Assembly: GCA_963838805.1 (NCBI GenBank)
Contig: CAWISK010000008.1
Location: 415,348 to 479,347 of the forward strand
DNA: 64,000 nt
Source of the DNA: CAVRQM01 sp963838805
GTDB taxonomy: Bacteria > Pseudomonadota > Alphaproteobacteria > Acetobacterales > Acetobacteraceae
Reading direction: 5' to 3'
Shown: positions 17,948 through 28,283 of the stretch, piece by piece
Numbering within the stretch: position 1 is the first letter of the stretch
Layout: each line of letters begins with the position of its first letter
Position numbers and translations under genes: made by a program
Notes under the pieces: generated by a model
What the model saw: only the letters and a program-made list of their open reading frames with translations
Told to the model about the DNA's origin: nothing
Database searches by the model: none

Positions 17948-19443
17948 CGGCGTTCATCGGCATCGATATCGGCACGTTCGAGTCCAAGGGCGTGCTGGTG
18001 CGCGAGGACGGGCAGGTGCTGGCTACCGCCGCGCGCCCGCACAAGATGCTGGTGCCGCAGCCGGGCTGGGCGGAGCATCGGCCGGACGAGGACTGGTGGG
18101 ACGATCTGGTGGCGATCAGCCGGCAATTGCTCGCAGAGTCGCGCGTGCCGCCGGCCGAGATCCGTGCGATCAGCCTCAGCGCCATCGGCCCGTGCATGCT
18201 GCCGCTGGACGATCGCGGGCGACCGCTGTGCAACGCCGTGCTGTACGGCGTGGACACGCGCGCGGCGGCAGAGATCGAGGAGCTGGGTGCCGCGATGGGC
18301 GAGGAGCGGCTGCTGCGCGATTGCGGCAATCTGCTCACGTCGCAATCGGTCGGGCCGAAGATCCTGTGGCTCCGACGCAACCGGCCGGATCTGTACCAGC
18401 GCGCGCGGTGGATCGTGAACAGCACGACTTATCTCGTGCAGCGCCTGACCGGAGAGGTGATGATCGACCATTACAGCGCCGCCGGCTTCGCGCCGCTCTA
18501 CGACATTGCCGGGCGATGCTGGAACCCGGAACTGGCCCGAGGGATCATCGAGCCGGATCGCCTGCCTCGCCTCGTTCCGACCACGGCGATCGTGGGTGGC
18601 GTCACCCGCGCGGCAGCGGATGCGACAGGACTTGCGGAGGGCACCGCTGTCGTCGCCGGCACGATCGACGCGGCGGCCGAAGCGTTCTCGGTCGGCGTGC
18701 ATGCGCCGGGCGACATGATGCTGATGTACGGTTCGACCATCTTCACCATCCAGGTCACGGCGGGTCCGGTGCGCGACGGGCGGCTGTGGTACGCGCCCTG
18801 GATCATCGACGGGTTGCATGCCTCAGCCGCCGGCCTGTCCACCAGCGGCACGCTGACGCACTGGTTCCGCGAGCAGTTCGCGCGCGAGCTGTCGACCGCC
18901 GAGGCGATGCCGACACTTGCGCGCGATGCGGCGGCAATTCCGCCTGGCGCCGATGGTCTGATCGCGTTGCCCTATTTCTCGGGTGAGCGGACGCCGATAC
19001 ATGATCCGCGTGCCAAGGGCGTGTTCTTCGGCCTCAACCTCACGCATACCCGTGCGCATATGTTCCGCGCCGTGCTCGAGGGCATTGCGTGCGGCGTGCG
19101 CCACCTGATGGAGCCGTATGTCGAGGCGGGCGAGGCGCCTCGGCGGTTGGTGGCGGTGGGTGGCGGCACGCGCAATGCCGTGTGGCTGCAAGCCGTATCC
19201 GACGTGACCGGCCGCGCGCAGGAATTGACGGAGCGGACCATCGGCGCGTCATTCGGCGATGCGATGCTCGCGGCGATCGCGACCGGGACCGCGACGCTTG
19301 CGGATGTACGCGCGTGGAATCCGCCGGTCGGGGCGGCACGGCCGGACGAGGCGCTGCGGCCGTTATACGACCGGCAATTCGCGATCTATCGTGCGCTGTA
19401 CGATCGCACGAAGGATTTGATGGCGGAGTTGCCGTTGCGATAG
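17944..19443 (+). CDS. FGGY family carbohydrate kinase (xylulokinase-like)
   Basis: A 499-aa ATP-dependent sugar/polyol kinase. The N-terminal FGGY domain opens with the phosphate loop FIGIDIGTFESKG. The C-terminal domain contains GTIDAAAEAFSVG, with the likely catalytic Asp, and the adenosine-binding VAVGGGTRNAVWLQAVSDV. Length and motifs fit the xylulokinase branch; the sugar cannot be fixed from sequence. It starts inside the M42 peptidase stop codon. A palindromic repeat at 19479 and a convergent oxidoreductase gene follow. Confidence 0.87.
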   Translation: MTAFIGIDIGTFESKGVLVREDGQVLATAARPHKMLVPQPGWAEHRPDEDWWDDLVAISRQLLAESRVPPAEIRAISLSAIGPCMLPLDDRGRPLCNAVLYGVDTRAAAEIEELGAAMGEERLLRDCGNLLTSQSVGPKILWLRRNRPDLYQRARWIVNSTTYLVQRLTGEVMIDHYSAAGFAPLYDIAGRCWNPELARGIIEPDRLPRLVPTTAIVGGVTRAAADATGLAEGTAVVAGTIDAAAEAFSVGVHAPGDMMLMYGSTIFTIQVTAGPVRDGRLWYAPWIIDGLHASAAGLSTSGTLTHWFREQFARELSTAEAMPTLARDAAAIPPGADGLIALPYFSGERTPIHDPRAKGVFFGLNLTHTRAHMFRAVLEGIACGVRHLMEPYVEAGEAPRRLVAVGGGTRNAVWLQAVSDVTGRAQELTERTIGASFGDAMLAAIATGTATLADVRAWNPPVGAARPDEALRPLYDRQFAIYRALYDRTKDLMAELPLR

Positions 19444-19478
19444 TCTCGCTTTGCGAAACGTGCCGGTGCTGACACCCG

Positions 19479-19550
19479 CACCCCGGCCCTCCCCGGAGGG
19501 AGAGGGAGCAGAAAGCCCTCTCGCTTTGGGAGAGGGTTGGGTGAGGGGTG
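19479..19550 (+). repeat. REP-like palindromic intergenic repeat, copy 1
   Basis: C-rich (CACCCCGGCCCTCCCC) and G-rich (GGGAGAGGGTTGGGTGAGG) arms flank GAGGGAGCAGAAAGCCCTCT. A nearly identical core occurs at 40244-40318 in the same orientation. It fills the gap between the convergent kinase and Gfo/Idh genes, where its folded RNA could act as a bidirectional terminator (inference). Confidence 0.75.
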
Positions 19551-19551
19551 C

Positions 19552-20652
19552 TCACCTCGCCAGCGACACGACTTCCCCCGTCCGGATGCTTCGGTCCGCC
19601 GCCAGCACGATGCGTAGGCTGTTCACAGCGTCCTGCATGTGATCGGTCAAGTCCAGATTCTCGCGGATGGCGCGCAGCAGGTACGCCTGCTCGCGCTCGC
19701 AGAGCGCGTTGTGGTCCGGCTCGTCATCCATGCGGAACAGCTCGTCCGGTTGTGCCAGCGAGTTGTCCGCGCGCAGCGCCGAGTGGTGCAGGCGGATGGC
19801 GCTGGTCTTGGTGTGGCTGTCGATGTCCGACGAGGCGGTGGCGGCCGCACCCTCACCGGCGGCGGAACCCTGCTCGGCCGCGACGATGCTGACGGCACCT
19901 TTCGGCCCTACCACGTCCTTCACGAAATAGGCGATCTCGCTCATCATCGGTCCCCAGCCGGCCTCGTACCAGCCGACCGAGCCATCGTCGAAGACGACAT
20001 GCAGATGGCCGTAATTGTACATGCCGGGGTTAAGTTCGTCGGACAGCCGCGCCCCGATGCCATGCACGCGCACCGGCTTGGCGCCGGTCATCTGGCACAT
20101 CACGTCCACGTAATGCACGCCGCAATCGACGATCGGCGAAAGCGAGTTCATCAGGTTCTTGTGCCAGGTCCAGGCAGGGCCGATGGATTGCTGGTTCAGG
20201 TTCATGCGCATCGCCAGCGGCTTGCCCAGCGTGCGCGCCAGTTCCACGAGCTTCATCCAGGACGGGTGGTGGCGCAGGATGTAGCCCACGACCAGCTTGC
20301 GGTCCGCCGCCACCGTCGCGTCAACCACGGACTGGGCGTCCTCCACCGTCTCGGCGATCGGCTTTTCCACGAACACGTGCGCGCCCGCGGCAAACGCCTG
20401 CTTCGCATAGGCTGCGTGGGTATCGGGCCAGGTGTTGATCGAGACCACATCCGGCCTGGTCTCGGCCAGCGCCTGCGCATACTCGCAGTAGCGGGGAATG
20501 TCGCTCCAATGCGCCGGCAGATCGTGACGTTCGCCGATGCCGCGCGCGCACAGGCCGCACAGCTCGAAGCCGTCCAGCCTGTCATAGGCCAGCGCGTGCG
20601 ACAGGCCCATATTGCCCAGGCCCACGACCAGGACGCGCAAATTGTCCGGCAT
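19552..20652 (-). CDS. Gfo/Idh/MocA family NAD(P)-dependent oxidoreductase
   Basis: A 366-aa protein with an N-terminal Rossmann fold (LVVGLGNMGLSHALAY) and the family signature HVFVEKPIAETVEDA around residue 95. The C-terminal part has SPIVDCGVHYVDVM, containing the conserved D..vH element. Known: the family oxidises or reduces sugars, inositols and related compounds. It is divergent from a NitT/TauT-type ABC operon across about 115 bases, so substrate uptake and oxidation may be co-regulated (inference). Start ATG 20652. Frame intact. Confidence 0.85.
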   Translation of the reverse strand: MPDNLRVLVVGLGNMGLSHALAYDRLDGFELCGLCARGIGERHDLPAHWSDIPRYCEYAQALAETRPDVVSINTWPDTHAAYAKQAFAAGAHVFVEKPIAETVEDAQSVVDATVAADRKLVVGYILRHHPSWMKLVELARTLGKPLAMRMNLNQQSIGPAWTWHKNLMNSLSPIVDCGVHYVDVMCQMTGAKPVRVHGIGARLSDELNPGMYNYGHLHVVFDDGSVGWYEAGWGPMMSEIAYFVKDVVGPKGAVSIVAAEQGSAAGEGAAATASSDIDSHTKTSAIRLHHSALRADNSLAQPDELFRMDDEPDHNALCEREQAYLLRAIRENLDLTDHMQDAVNSLRIVLAADRSIRTGEVVSLAR

Positions 20653-20683
20653 GGCTCCGTCCTCCCCATTCCTTTGCGCGCGC

Positions 20684-20712
20684 TTGACAGCGCAAACACC
20701 CGTCCCTAGCGT
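20684..20712 (+). promoter_or_regulatory. Candidate sigma-70 promoter for the ABC transporter operon
   Basis: TTGACA at 20684-20689 is a perfect -35 box. A 17-base spacer follows, then TAGCGT at 20707-20712 as a weak -10 box. It lies in the divergent gap about 60 bases before the chosen ATPase start. Suggested by sequence only. Confidence 0.4.
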
Positions 20713-20769
20713 ACCCGGTTTCCAATGCGACGCAATGCCTATCCGACGCCAGTGGGCAGGAGGCACGAT

Positions 20770-21574
20770 GTGGAGGGTGATCTGACGGCACGGCCGCGTC
20801 GGCCGATCACCACGGCGAAGCTGCGCATCGACGGAGCCACCAAGAACTACAAGACGCGTACCGGCACGGTGCAGGCCCTGGCCGACGTATCTTTTGACGT
20901 GGCCGATGGCGAGCTGGTCTGCGTGCTGGGCCCCAGCGGCTGTGGCAAATCCACCCTGCTCTGGGCCATGTCCGGGCTGCATAAGCTGACCCGCGGCCGC
21001 ATCCTGCTCGACGGCGCACCGATCGAGCGCCCGCACCCCGACCATCGCCATGATCTTCCAGGACGCCAACCTGCTCCCGTGGCGGACATTGCTGCGCAAC
21101 ATCCAGCTGCCGTTCGAGATCAAGCGCGCCCCGGTTGCAGCACAGCGCGAGCGGATCACCGCGCTGCTGCGGCGCGTCGGCCTGGAGGGATTCGAGCAGA
21201 AATACCCGCGCGAGCTGTCCGGCGGCATGCAGCAGCGCGCCTCCATCGTGCGCAGCCTGGCCGTGGACCCGTCCGTGCTGCTGATGGACGAGCCGTTCGG
21301 GGCACTCGACGCCTTCACCCGCGACGAGATGAACCTGCTGATCCAGGAAATCTGGATGGATACCGGCAAGACCGTGGTGTTCATCACGCACAACATCGCC
21401 GAGGCGATCTTCCTCGCCGACCGCATCGTTATCCTTTCCGCACGACCGGGCCGGTTGTCGCGCATCTTCCCGATCGACCTGCCACGCCCACGAACGCTGG
21501 CGATGACCACGACGCCGCGCTTCATCGAAATGCTGGTCGAGGTGAAGTCCTCGATCGATCACAAGCCGCGCTGA
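20770..21574 (+). CDS. ABC transporter ATP-binding protein, NitT/TauT type (one frame break)
   Basis: Frames join near 21042, where one extra C in GACC is removed, giving 267 aa. Walker A is LGPSGCGKST, then come the Q-loop IFQDANLLPW, the signature LSGGMQQRASIVRSL, Walker B VLLMDEPFGALD and the switch ITHNIAEA. The CLGPSGCGKST-to-MIFQDANLLPWR layout is typical of the SsuB/TauB/NrtC ATPases. GTG 20770 has an AGGAGG six bases upstream; ATG 20725 is the alternative. It should power the permease at 21594 together with the binding protein at 22473. Confidence 0.85.
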
Positions 21575-21593
21575 CGGACGAGGAGATCGCCTG

Positions 21594-22452
21594 ATGCTCG
21601 ACCGCCAGTTGCAGGAGGAGATCCCGAGCTTCGAGCACGCGGGCGGCGGCGAAGCCGAGCAGGTCGGGCTGTCGAACTGGTCGGCGCTCACCAGCGGGCC
21701 GGGCGTGCGCAGCTGGCTCGAAGCCGGAGCCATCGCGCTGGTCGCCGTGGTCATCATCGGCGGCGCCGAGGTGTTGTTGCGGGTGCTTCCAGGTCCCGCA
21801 ATACATCCTGCCCACGCCGAGCAAGATCGTGCTCGCCCTGTTTACCGACTGGCGCTTCATCTGGCCGCATCTGCTGGTGACGCTGACTGAGCTGCTGTCG
21901 GGCTTCGCCATCGGCGGTGCCATCGGCTTCGTGTTGGCGGCGGTGATCACGCAATTCCCGTTCGTCGAGAAGATCATCACCCCGTATATCCTGTTGCTGG
22001 TGACGACGCCGATGCTGGCGCTGGTGCCGCTGCTGATCCTGCGCTTCGGCTTCGGCATGGAGCCGCGCATCATCGCGGTCGCACTCGCGGTCGGGCCGAT
22101 GGTGATGATCAACTCGGCGTCGGGATTCCGCCGCGCCGACCTCGCCAAGATCGCGCTGGCGCGCTCGTTCGGTGCCAGTACGGTGCAGGTGTTCCTGAAG
22201 ATCCGCATCCCGATGGCCATGCCGATGATCATCGTGGGGCTGATGGTCGGCTCCATCTTCGGACTTCTGACGGCGGTGGGGGCGGAGATGGTGGGTGGCG
22301 CCGAGGGGCTGGGCAACCGGCTCGCCTATTATTCCTCGTTGATCCGGATGCCGCAGTTCTTTGCCACGATCCTGCTGCTCGCGCTGATCGGCATCGGGCT
22401 GTACGTGCTGTTCTACTGGGTGGGCAAGCGCTGGGCGAGTTGGGAATCATAA
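21594..22452 (+). CDS. ABC transporter permease, NitT/TauT (BPD_transp_1) type, one frame break
   Basis: Frames join near 21786 by removing one base (GTGCTTCC to GTGTTCC), after which the conserved QYILPTPSKIVLALFTDW is restored; corrected length 285 aa. There are about six membrane helices. The cytoplasmic EAA-type loop that contacts the ATPase is recognisable around RRADLAKIALARSFGAS. The order ATPase, permease, binding protein and the 19-22 base gaps indicate one operon. Substrate unknown; SsuC/TauC relatives move sulfonates, nitrate, aromatic acids or thiamine precursors. Confidence 0.85.
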
Positions 22453-22472
22453 GCGCAATAGGGGGAAATCGC

Positions 22473-23600
22473 ATGGCCGATAACGGGACAATGTCGCGGC
22501 GGCTGCTGATGCAGACGACGGCGGGCGGGGTCGCGGCGTTCTCGCTCGGCGCGCGCGCAGCGCGGGCAGCGGATGCCGGGCGCGTGCGCTGGGTTTCGCC
22601 GCGCGGCACGATCGAGGTGCTGGACGATTATCCGTACTGGGTCGCCAAGAAGTTCGGCTATTTCGGCGATATCGCGACCACCCTTGAACCGGGTCCGCTG
22701 GAGGCTACCGCGACCGTCAAGCTGGTGGACCAGGGCCAGTCCGACATGGGCTATCCCTCGCCCGGCGTGTTCTCGCTGGGGTTGGAGCAGGGTATCAAGC
22801 TCGTCTCCGTGTTCCAGATGGGCGCCTATGACGTGTTCGACATCGCCTTCCGAAAGGGCGAGAAGCCGGCCGACATCAAGGCGCTGCAAGGCAAGACCGT
22901 GGTGCTGGGCAGCGCCGGCTGGCAGGCGATCTGCGATCCGTGGTTCGCGCAGGCGGGGCTGGCACCCGGCTCCATCAAATATGTCGAGGCCGGCAACGGC
23001 TGGGCGCAGGCGCTGGCGCAAGGCAAGGGCGATGCGGCGCTGAGCTGGGAGGGGCTGCGCGCTCAGTGGAAGGGCCAGGGCCTGCATTTCGACTATGTGC
23101 TGGGCCAGACATTCTCGAAGTTCCCCGCCAACTCCTTCGTCATCCGCACCGCGGATTTCAACGACCCGGCGAAGAAGTCGCTCTATGAGAACTATCTGCG
23201 CGGCTGGGCGATGGGGCTGGAGTTCGGTCATCAGAATCCGCGCGCGGCGACGCATATCGTGATGCAGCACTTCCCCGGCCTCGCCTCGCAGATGACGCCC
23301 AGCATCGCCACCGAATCGATGATGGAGCTGGCCAACGTGTTCCGCGGCGATTTCGCCAAGCGCCAGGGCTGGGGCTGGGCCGATCTGGACAGCTGGGGCC
23401 TGTTCCTCAAGACCATCTACAAGATCGGCCAGGTCAGCCGCGACATCGACCCCGCGAGCGTCATCAAGAACGACTACATCGCCGCCGCCAACAATTTCGA
23501 CAAGGCAAAGCTCGCCGCCGACGCGCAGGGCTACAAGCTGCCGCCCGAATATCAGGCGGTGGATGTCGAGGCGATCCGCGCCAATCTGCTGAAGGATTAA
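22473..23600 (+). CDS. ABC transporter substrate-binding protein, NMT1/SsuA-like
   Basis: A 375-aa periplasmic protein. The N-terminal export signal includes SRRLLMQTTAGG and ends near ARAAD; the RR pair resembles a Tat or twin-Arg-like leader. The mature part has the NMT1/SsuA-like order: YPYWVAKKFGYF after the first strand, then a D-M-G-Y-P-S substrate loop, then LQGKTVVLGSAGWQA. ATG 22473 follows a clear GGGGGA ribosome site. The ligand cannot be inferred. The associated VOC protein and amidase suggest a nitrogen-containing organic compound (inference). Confidence 0.85.
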   Translation: MADNGTMSRRLLMQTTAGGVAAFSLGARAARAADAGRVRWVSPRGTIEVLDDYPYWVAKKFGYFGDIATTLEPGPLEATATVKLVDQGQSDMGYPSPGVFSLGLEQGIKLVSVFQMGAYDVFDIAFRKGEKPADIKALQGKTVVLGSAGWQAICDPWFAQAGLAPGSIKYVEAGNGWAQALAQGKGDAALSWEGLRAQWKGQGLHFDYVLGQTFSKFPANSFVIRTADFNDPAKKSLYENYLRGWAMGLEFGHQNPRAATHIVMQHFPGLASQMTPSIATESMMELANVFRGDFAKRQGWGWADLDSWGLFLKTIYKIGQVSRDIDPASVIKNDYIAAANNFDKAKLAADAQGYKLPPEYQAVDVEAIRANLLKD

Positions 23601-23608
23601 CGCTCGCC

Positions 23609-23965
23609 ATGTCCGCGATCCTGCCGTTCGACCATGTCGGGCTCACCACCGATCAGGTGCAGCCCGACGAGGACTGGATCGAGCAGAGCCGCGTCTGGGT
23701 CACGAACCCGCGCCGCCACGCGGAGAGCATCGAGTTCCTGCGCTACGAGAAGGACAGCCAGGTGCCGGAAGTGGTGCGCCGCAATCCGCACGTCGCCTAT
23801 CGCGTGACGTCGCTGGAGCCGCATCTGGCGGGCCAGGCGGTTGTGATCCCGCCCTTCGTGGTGGGTGGCTTCGTGCGCGTGGCCTTCATCGTCAAGCACG
23901 GCATGGTGTTCGAATACATGCAGTACGTGGACGAAGGCCGCTGGTTCGACCGAGCGGGAAACTGA
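23609..23965 (+). CDS. VOC (glyoxalase-like) family protein
   Basis: A 118-aa protein with a glyoxalase-like fold opening (FDHVGLTT) and single-domain length. It contains NPHVAYRV and a C-terminal GMVFEYMQY strand with a Glu in the usual metal-ligand place. It lies 8 bases after the binding-protein gene and 1 base before the amidase. Placement between transporter and hydrolase suggests isomerase, lyase or binding activity on the imported compound. No reaction is predicted. Confidence 0.65.
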   Translation: MSAILPFDHVGLTTDQVQPDEDWIEQSRVWVTNPRRHAESIEFLRYEKDSQVPEVVRRNPHVAYRVTSLEPHLAGQAVVIPPFVVGGFVRVAFIVKHGMVFEYMQYVDEGRWFDRAGN

Positions 23966-23966
23966 C

Positions 23967-25412
23967 ATGGCGACGATCACAGACGATCTGCTGCGCCTCT
24001 ACGCCGACAGCGACGCGCTCGCGCTTGCGGCGCTGGTGCGTGGCGGACAGGTATCGCCCGCCGAAATGGTGGAGACGGCGATCACCGCCATCGAGCGGCT
24101 CAATCCGCGCCTGAACGCGGTCATCCATCGGCTCTACGACATGGCCCGCGCGCAGGCGGAGGCGGTGCCGCGCGATGGGCTGTTCGCCGGCGTGCCGTTC
24201 CTGCTCAAGGAACTGGCGTCCATGTGGCAGGGCGCGCCGATGACCAACAGCAGCGCCTGGCTGCGCGACGTGGTGGCCCCTGCGGATTGGGAGCAGGCGC
24301 GGCGGCAGAAAGCGGCAGGCCTGATCCTGCTCGGCAAGTCCAACGCGCCGGAAAACGGCTGGGCCATCACCACCGAGCCGCGCCTGTACGGCGCCACGCA
24401 TAATCCCTGGCGCGACGACGTGACGCCGGGCGGGTCGAGCGGCGGAGTCGGCCGCCGCGGTCGCCTCTCGCATGGTGCCGCTGGCCGAGGCGAGCGACGG
24501 TGCGGGCTCGATCCGTGTGCCGGCCTCGTGCTGCGGCGTGGTCGGGCTGAAGCCGTCGCGCGGGCGGGTGACGCTCGCCCCCTTCGCCGATTTCTGGTAC
24601 GGTGGCGCGTATTTCCTGTGCCATTCCCGCACGATCCGCGACACCGCCGCCTATCTTGACATGCTGGCGGGCGGCCTTCCGGGCGAGCCATACACGCCCC
24701 CCGTGCCGTCGAAACGCCCTGGCGCGAACTTGCCGAACAGACCGCCGGGGCGTCTGCGCATCGGCTTTCGGTCACACCGCCGGATGGCGGCCCGGTTGCA
24801 GCAGGACTGTGCCGATGCGGTGCGCCGCACTGCGCGCGTGCTGGAACAGCAGGGTCATGCCGTCGAGGAACACGACCTGAAACTCGATTGGCAAACCGCC
24901 TGGACCACCTACACGCGCATGACTACGGTGCAGTCGGCCGGCCTGTTCGATGCGCTGGCCCCGCTCGCCGGCCGCGCCGTCACGCGCGAGGATGTGGAGC
25001 CGGTCACGTGGGCGACTATCGAGCGCGGGCGCGCCATCGGTGGAATGCAGCACGCGGCCGATATCGAGGGGGTGCGCATCTTCGGCCGGCAGATCGCAAC
25101 CGACTTGGCTCCGTACGACGCCTATCTCACGCCCACGCTGACGCAGAAGCCGCGTCCGCTCGGCTATTGGGACATGAGCGAGCCGGATCTGGATCGCTAC
25201 AATGCGAAATGGACCGATCCGGTGTTCATGGCGCCGTTCAACATGTCCGGCCAGCCGGCGATCTCGCTGCCGCTGCACTGGTCGGCGGACGGGCTGCCGA
25301 TCGGCGTTCAATTGTCGGTCGCTACGGCGACGAGGCAGGGCTGCTCTCGCTCGCCCGCGTGCTGGAGCAGGTGATGCCGTGGCGCGACCGGCGGCCGCCG
25401 GTCAGCCTGTGA
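23967..25412 (+). CDS. Amidase signature family hydrolase (two compensating frame breaks)
   Basis: An amidase-signature enzyme with the Ser-cisSer-Lys triad: Lys in VPFLLKE, the GGSSGG glycine/serine loop, and the nucleophile Ser in SDGAGSIRVPASCCG. A one-base insertion near 24447 and a one-base deletion near 25314 (TTGGTC to TTGTC) break then restore the frame. Corrected length is 481 aa, normal for the family, and the second correction restores GVQLVGRYGDEAGLL. Known: these enzymes release ammonia from amides. It closes the ABC operon and probably acts on the imported substrate (inference). Confidence 0.82.
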
Positions 25413-25445
25413 GCCTCAAACCCGCCTCTGTTCGATGCTTGGGGA

Positions 25446-25788
25446 TCATCTTGCCCCCGCCTGCATGAGCAGAACGTTGTGCCCTTCGGGATCGTGAAGC
25501 ACGGCCCAGGACAATTCGATACGCACAAACCGATCTCGTCCTACGGCATCGATGCGTGTGCCCAGATCATCCACTTCGAAGAAGAGCACCGCCTTGTCTC
25601 GCGAAGGATATGTTTCGGAACCTTTCTTCTCAAGGCAGATGAATCCGGCCCCGCTTTCGAACTTCGCATAGCGGCCGGACTGCTGTTCAGAGATTTCCAG
25701 ACCGAGGGTCTTGCGGTAGAAGTTTGCCGCTTGCTGCAGATTGTCGAAGTAGAGTTCGACACCAACGAACCGGCCGAGGCCTACGCAT
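25446..25788 (-). CDS. VOC/glyoxalase-bleomycin resistance family protein (frame break after start)
   Basis: Minus-strand reading from about 25784 gives a clear glyoxalase domain: FVGVELYFDNLQQAANFYRK, ESGAGFICLEKKGS, DKAVLFFEVDDL and LHDPEGHNVLLMQAG. The only start with a good ribosome site (AGGAGGGA before ATG 25788) is one base out of frame, so an inserted base at about 25785 is likely; corrected length 113 aa. Its base composition is visibly less GC-rich than its neighbours. Function not predictable beyond the superfamily (metal-dependent lyase, isomerase, dioxygenase or resistance protein). Confidence 0.7.
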
Positions 25789-25866
25789 CACTCCCTCCTG
25801 TGACGACAACCGCGTTCCGGCGCGGTAAGTCTGGTCCAGGGCAGCCATCCAACACGAACGCTGCTA

Positions 25867-28283
25867 TCATCGCACCAGCACCGTGGCCTGGGCGGTCCGT
25901 CCCGTCAGCGCATCCGTGACCAGTACCTGCCAGCCTCCGGGCCGGTCGTTGATGGCGATTGGCCAGTTCCATACCGAGCCCTGTGGCGGCACGCGCACCG
26001 TTTCTGACAGGAGCGGTGCGGGCTGGCCCGCGGGGTCGAGTACCGTCACCTGCACGAACTGCGCCTGCATCGGCGAAGGCCGATCCAGCCCCAGCCGCAC
26101 CGGCACCAACTCGCCCAGGGCCGCGTCCGCCGGCGCCATGATGGTCGGGCCGGGGAGGGGTTCTGCGGAGAGCACGAGCAGCAGCGGCTGTACCGGATCA
26201 AGCTGTACCGGAAGCCGCGTGACGGGTGTCGCGGGCGAGGCGCCGCCTACGATCTGCGCGTGCCGGGGTGCCGGCAGGAGCAGGGTCAGCGCGCGGTCGC
26301 CCGGCGCGTCGTCGGTGCGCTGGATGCCGGCGATCAGCGCGCCGCCACTTCGGAACAGCCGGATGTCCAGATCGGCCGCCGGCCTTCCGTCGGCGCCGAC
26401 CAGCCGCAGCGGGGTTTGCACCCCCGCCTTGTCGAGCAGGCGCGCCATCTCGTCCGGCGCGGCATGCTCCGTGCGCAGCGAGGCGGGAAGGAGCACATCG
26501 AGCCAAGGGCGGTGCCGGACGCGGCCGGCCGAGCGCGTCTCGCTCGCCTGGAGCCACATCCGCCAGCACCAGCCCGCCCGATTGTGCGAAGCCGCGGATC
26601 GCGGCGGCTTCCGCATCCGACAGCGCGATCGTGTGCGGCAGCACCAGCACGCGAATGCCGTCGCGTGTCAGCGTGCCGGAGGTCAGCATCTGGGGTGTGA
26701 TCCAGCGCGGCTGTGCGCCGAGCCCGGCAAGCAGCCGTGCCGCCCGCCGTGTCGCCGCGCGCCAGGCATTCTCGGCGTTCTCGCTTTCGGCGTCGCGATC
26801 TTCCCAGCGCCCGCCCTCGCGCCTGCGGTCCAGCAGCCAGGTGAGGCGGAAGCTGGCCTGCGAATACAGGACCGCCACCTGGCCCGGTTCTGGCGTCGCG
26901 TCCAGAACTTGCGCGCCGAGTGCCCCGGTCAGGCGATGCCAAAGAGCTGCCAGTTCCCTCCCGCGCGGCCCCGGCTTGCCATCGGGGCGCAGCACGTCGC
27001 CGCTCTCATCCCAGACGATGCAGCCGTCGCCGCCCAGCAGAAATTCGTGCCACAGCCGCCGTTGCTCGGCCGGGCCGCCGCGAAAGCTCGTGGTCAGCAG
27101 GCGCAGCCGGGGGTTGAGCGAGCGGGCGATCTCGACCGCGTTGCCGGCGTCGTAGATCTCCATCGCATCGACGGAAGGGGCCAGCTTGCCGTAATCGTAG
27201 CCGCCCCAGCCCGGTACCTGCGCGCCCTCGAGCCCGGCCCGCGCCTCCCTGTCGCCTCGGTGCACTGCCTCGGCGCCGGCCTGCACGGCGCGGGCGAACG
27301 CCGTATCCATCCAGGCCTTGAAATCCATCCAGGATGACACAGCCGCGTCGGAGCGGATCGCGGCATCGGTCAAAGCGGGCCGCACATCGTCCCAGTTCGT
27401 GAAGTGCGTGCCCCATGCCCGGTTCAGCGCGTCGAGCGTGCTGTACCGGCCGCGCAACCACGCCCGCATGTCACTCAGGGATGCCGGCGAGAGGTCGAAA
27501 TCCCAGGCGGCAGCGAGGTCGGCGATGCCGGTCTCGTCGCCCAGGTTCAGGAACAGCGGTCGGTACGGCGCCTGCCGTCGCGCGATATCCGCAAGCCGCG
27601 TCTCGATCGTGGCGAGCCAGGCGGGGTCGGACAGGCTCGGCTGGCGCTCGAACACCGACAGGTCATCGGGTGCGGCGCGATGGCGCGCGCGGATGCGGTC
27701 GAATGACCAGGTCACGGGCAGGTCCGCCCGCCAGCGGTGATAGGCGGCGTAGAAATCCGTCGCCAGATTCTCGTCGTACCCAGCGTAGATCATCCGCCAG
27801 GAATTGCCGCGCTCGCGCCTGTCCGTCAGCCGCGAGTGGGTGCAGCAATGCCGCACCTGTGATGCCCAGCGAACGAAGCGCCGCACCGCTGCCGGGCGGT
27901 GGGATCTGCCACAGCAGCACCTGATAACCGTCCCAACCCTGTTTCGGGCGGGCCAGGAACTCGGCCGTGGCATGGCTCGGCGGCCCGCCGTCATGCGGCA
28001 GGAAGCTCGCGGTCAGCGTGTTGTCCGGTACCAGGGCGCGCCGCAGATCGAGCGTGATCGCCGCCTCGGGCAGCGCGGTCGGAAGGTCCAATTGGTGCTG
28101 CTCGACCAGCCGCCCAGCCGTATCGGTCCAATCGAGGCGCACCGTGCCGGCGGCGGGGTGGTCGGGGCGCCAGATCGCGACGATCGGGCCGGTGCGGTCC
28201 AGGGCGGGCGGGATGTCGATCTGGTCGGCCCGCGCGGCGAGTGCCGAGATGAGGAGTAGCAGGAGTGCCAGAGCGGCCCTCAT
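25867..28283 (-). CDS. Secreted GH42-like glycoside hydrolase (beta-galactosidase-type), two frame breaks
   Basis: Starts at ATG 28283 inside the stop of the upstream beta-helix gene (ATGA). A signal peptide (residues 1-20, ALAARAD) is followed by a beta-sandwich-like region. The TIM-barrel part carries FLNLGDETG, RYSTLDALNRAWGTHFTNWDDV and GLEGAQVPGWGGYDY. That LNraWGT..f..Wddv signature is typical of GH42-type glycosidases, with likely acid/base and nucleophile Glu in GDETG and LEGAQ. A C-terminal beta domain follows. One-base insertions near 27777 (GGG) and 26512 break the frame; corrected length 804 aa. Probably acts on an exported or environmental polysaccharide with the adjacent beta-helix proteins. 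Exact family and substrate uncertain. Confidence 0.65.

Noticed and set aside
21020..21060. Programmed ribosomal frameshifting in the ABC ATPase gene
   Set aside because: No slippery heptamer with downstream structure is evident, and similar shifts occur in many unrelated genes, so a sequence error explains it better.
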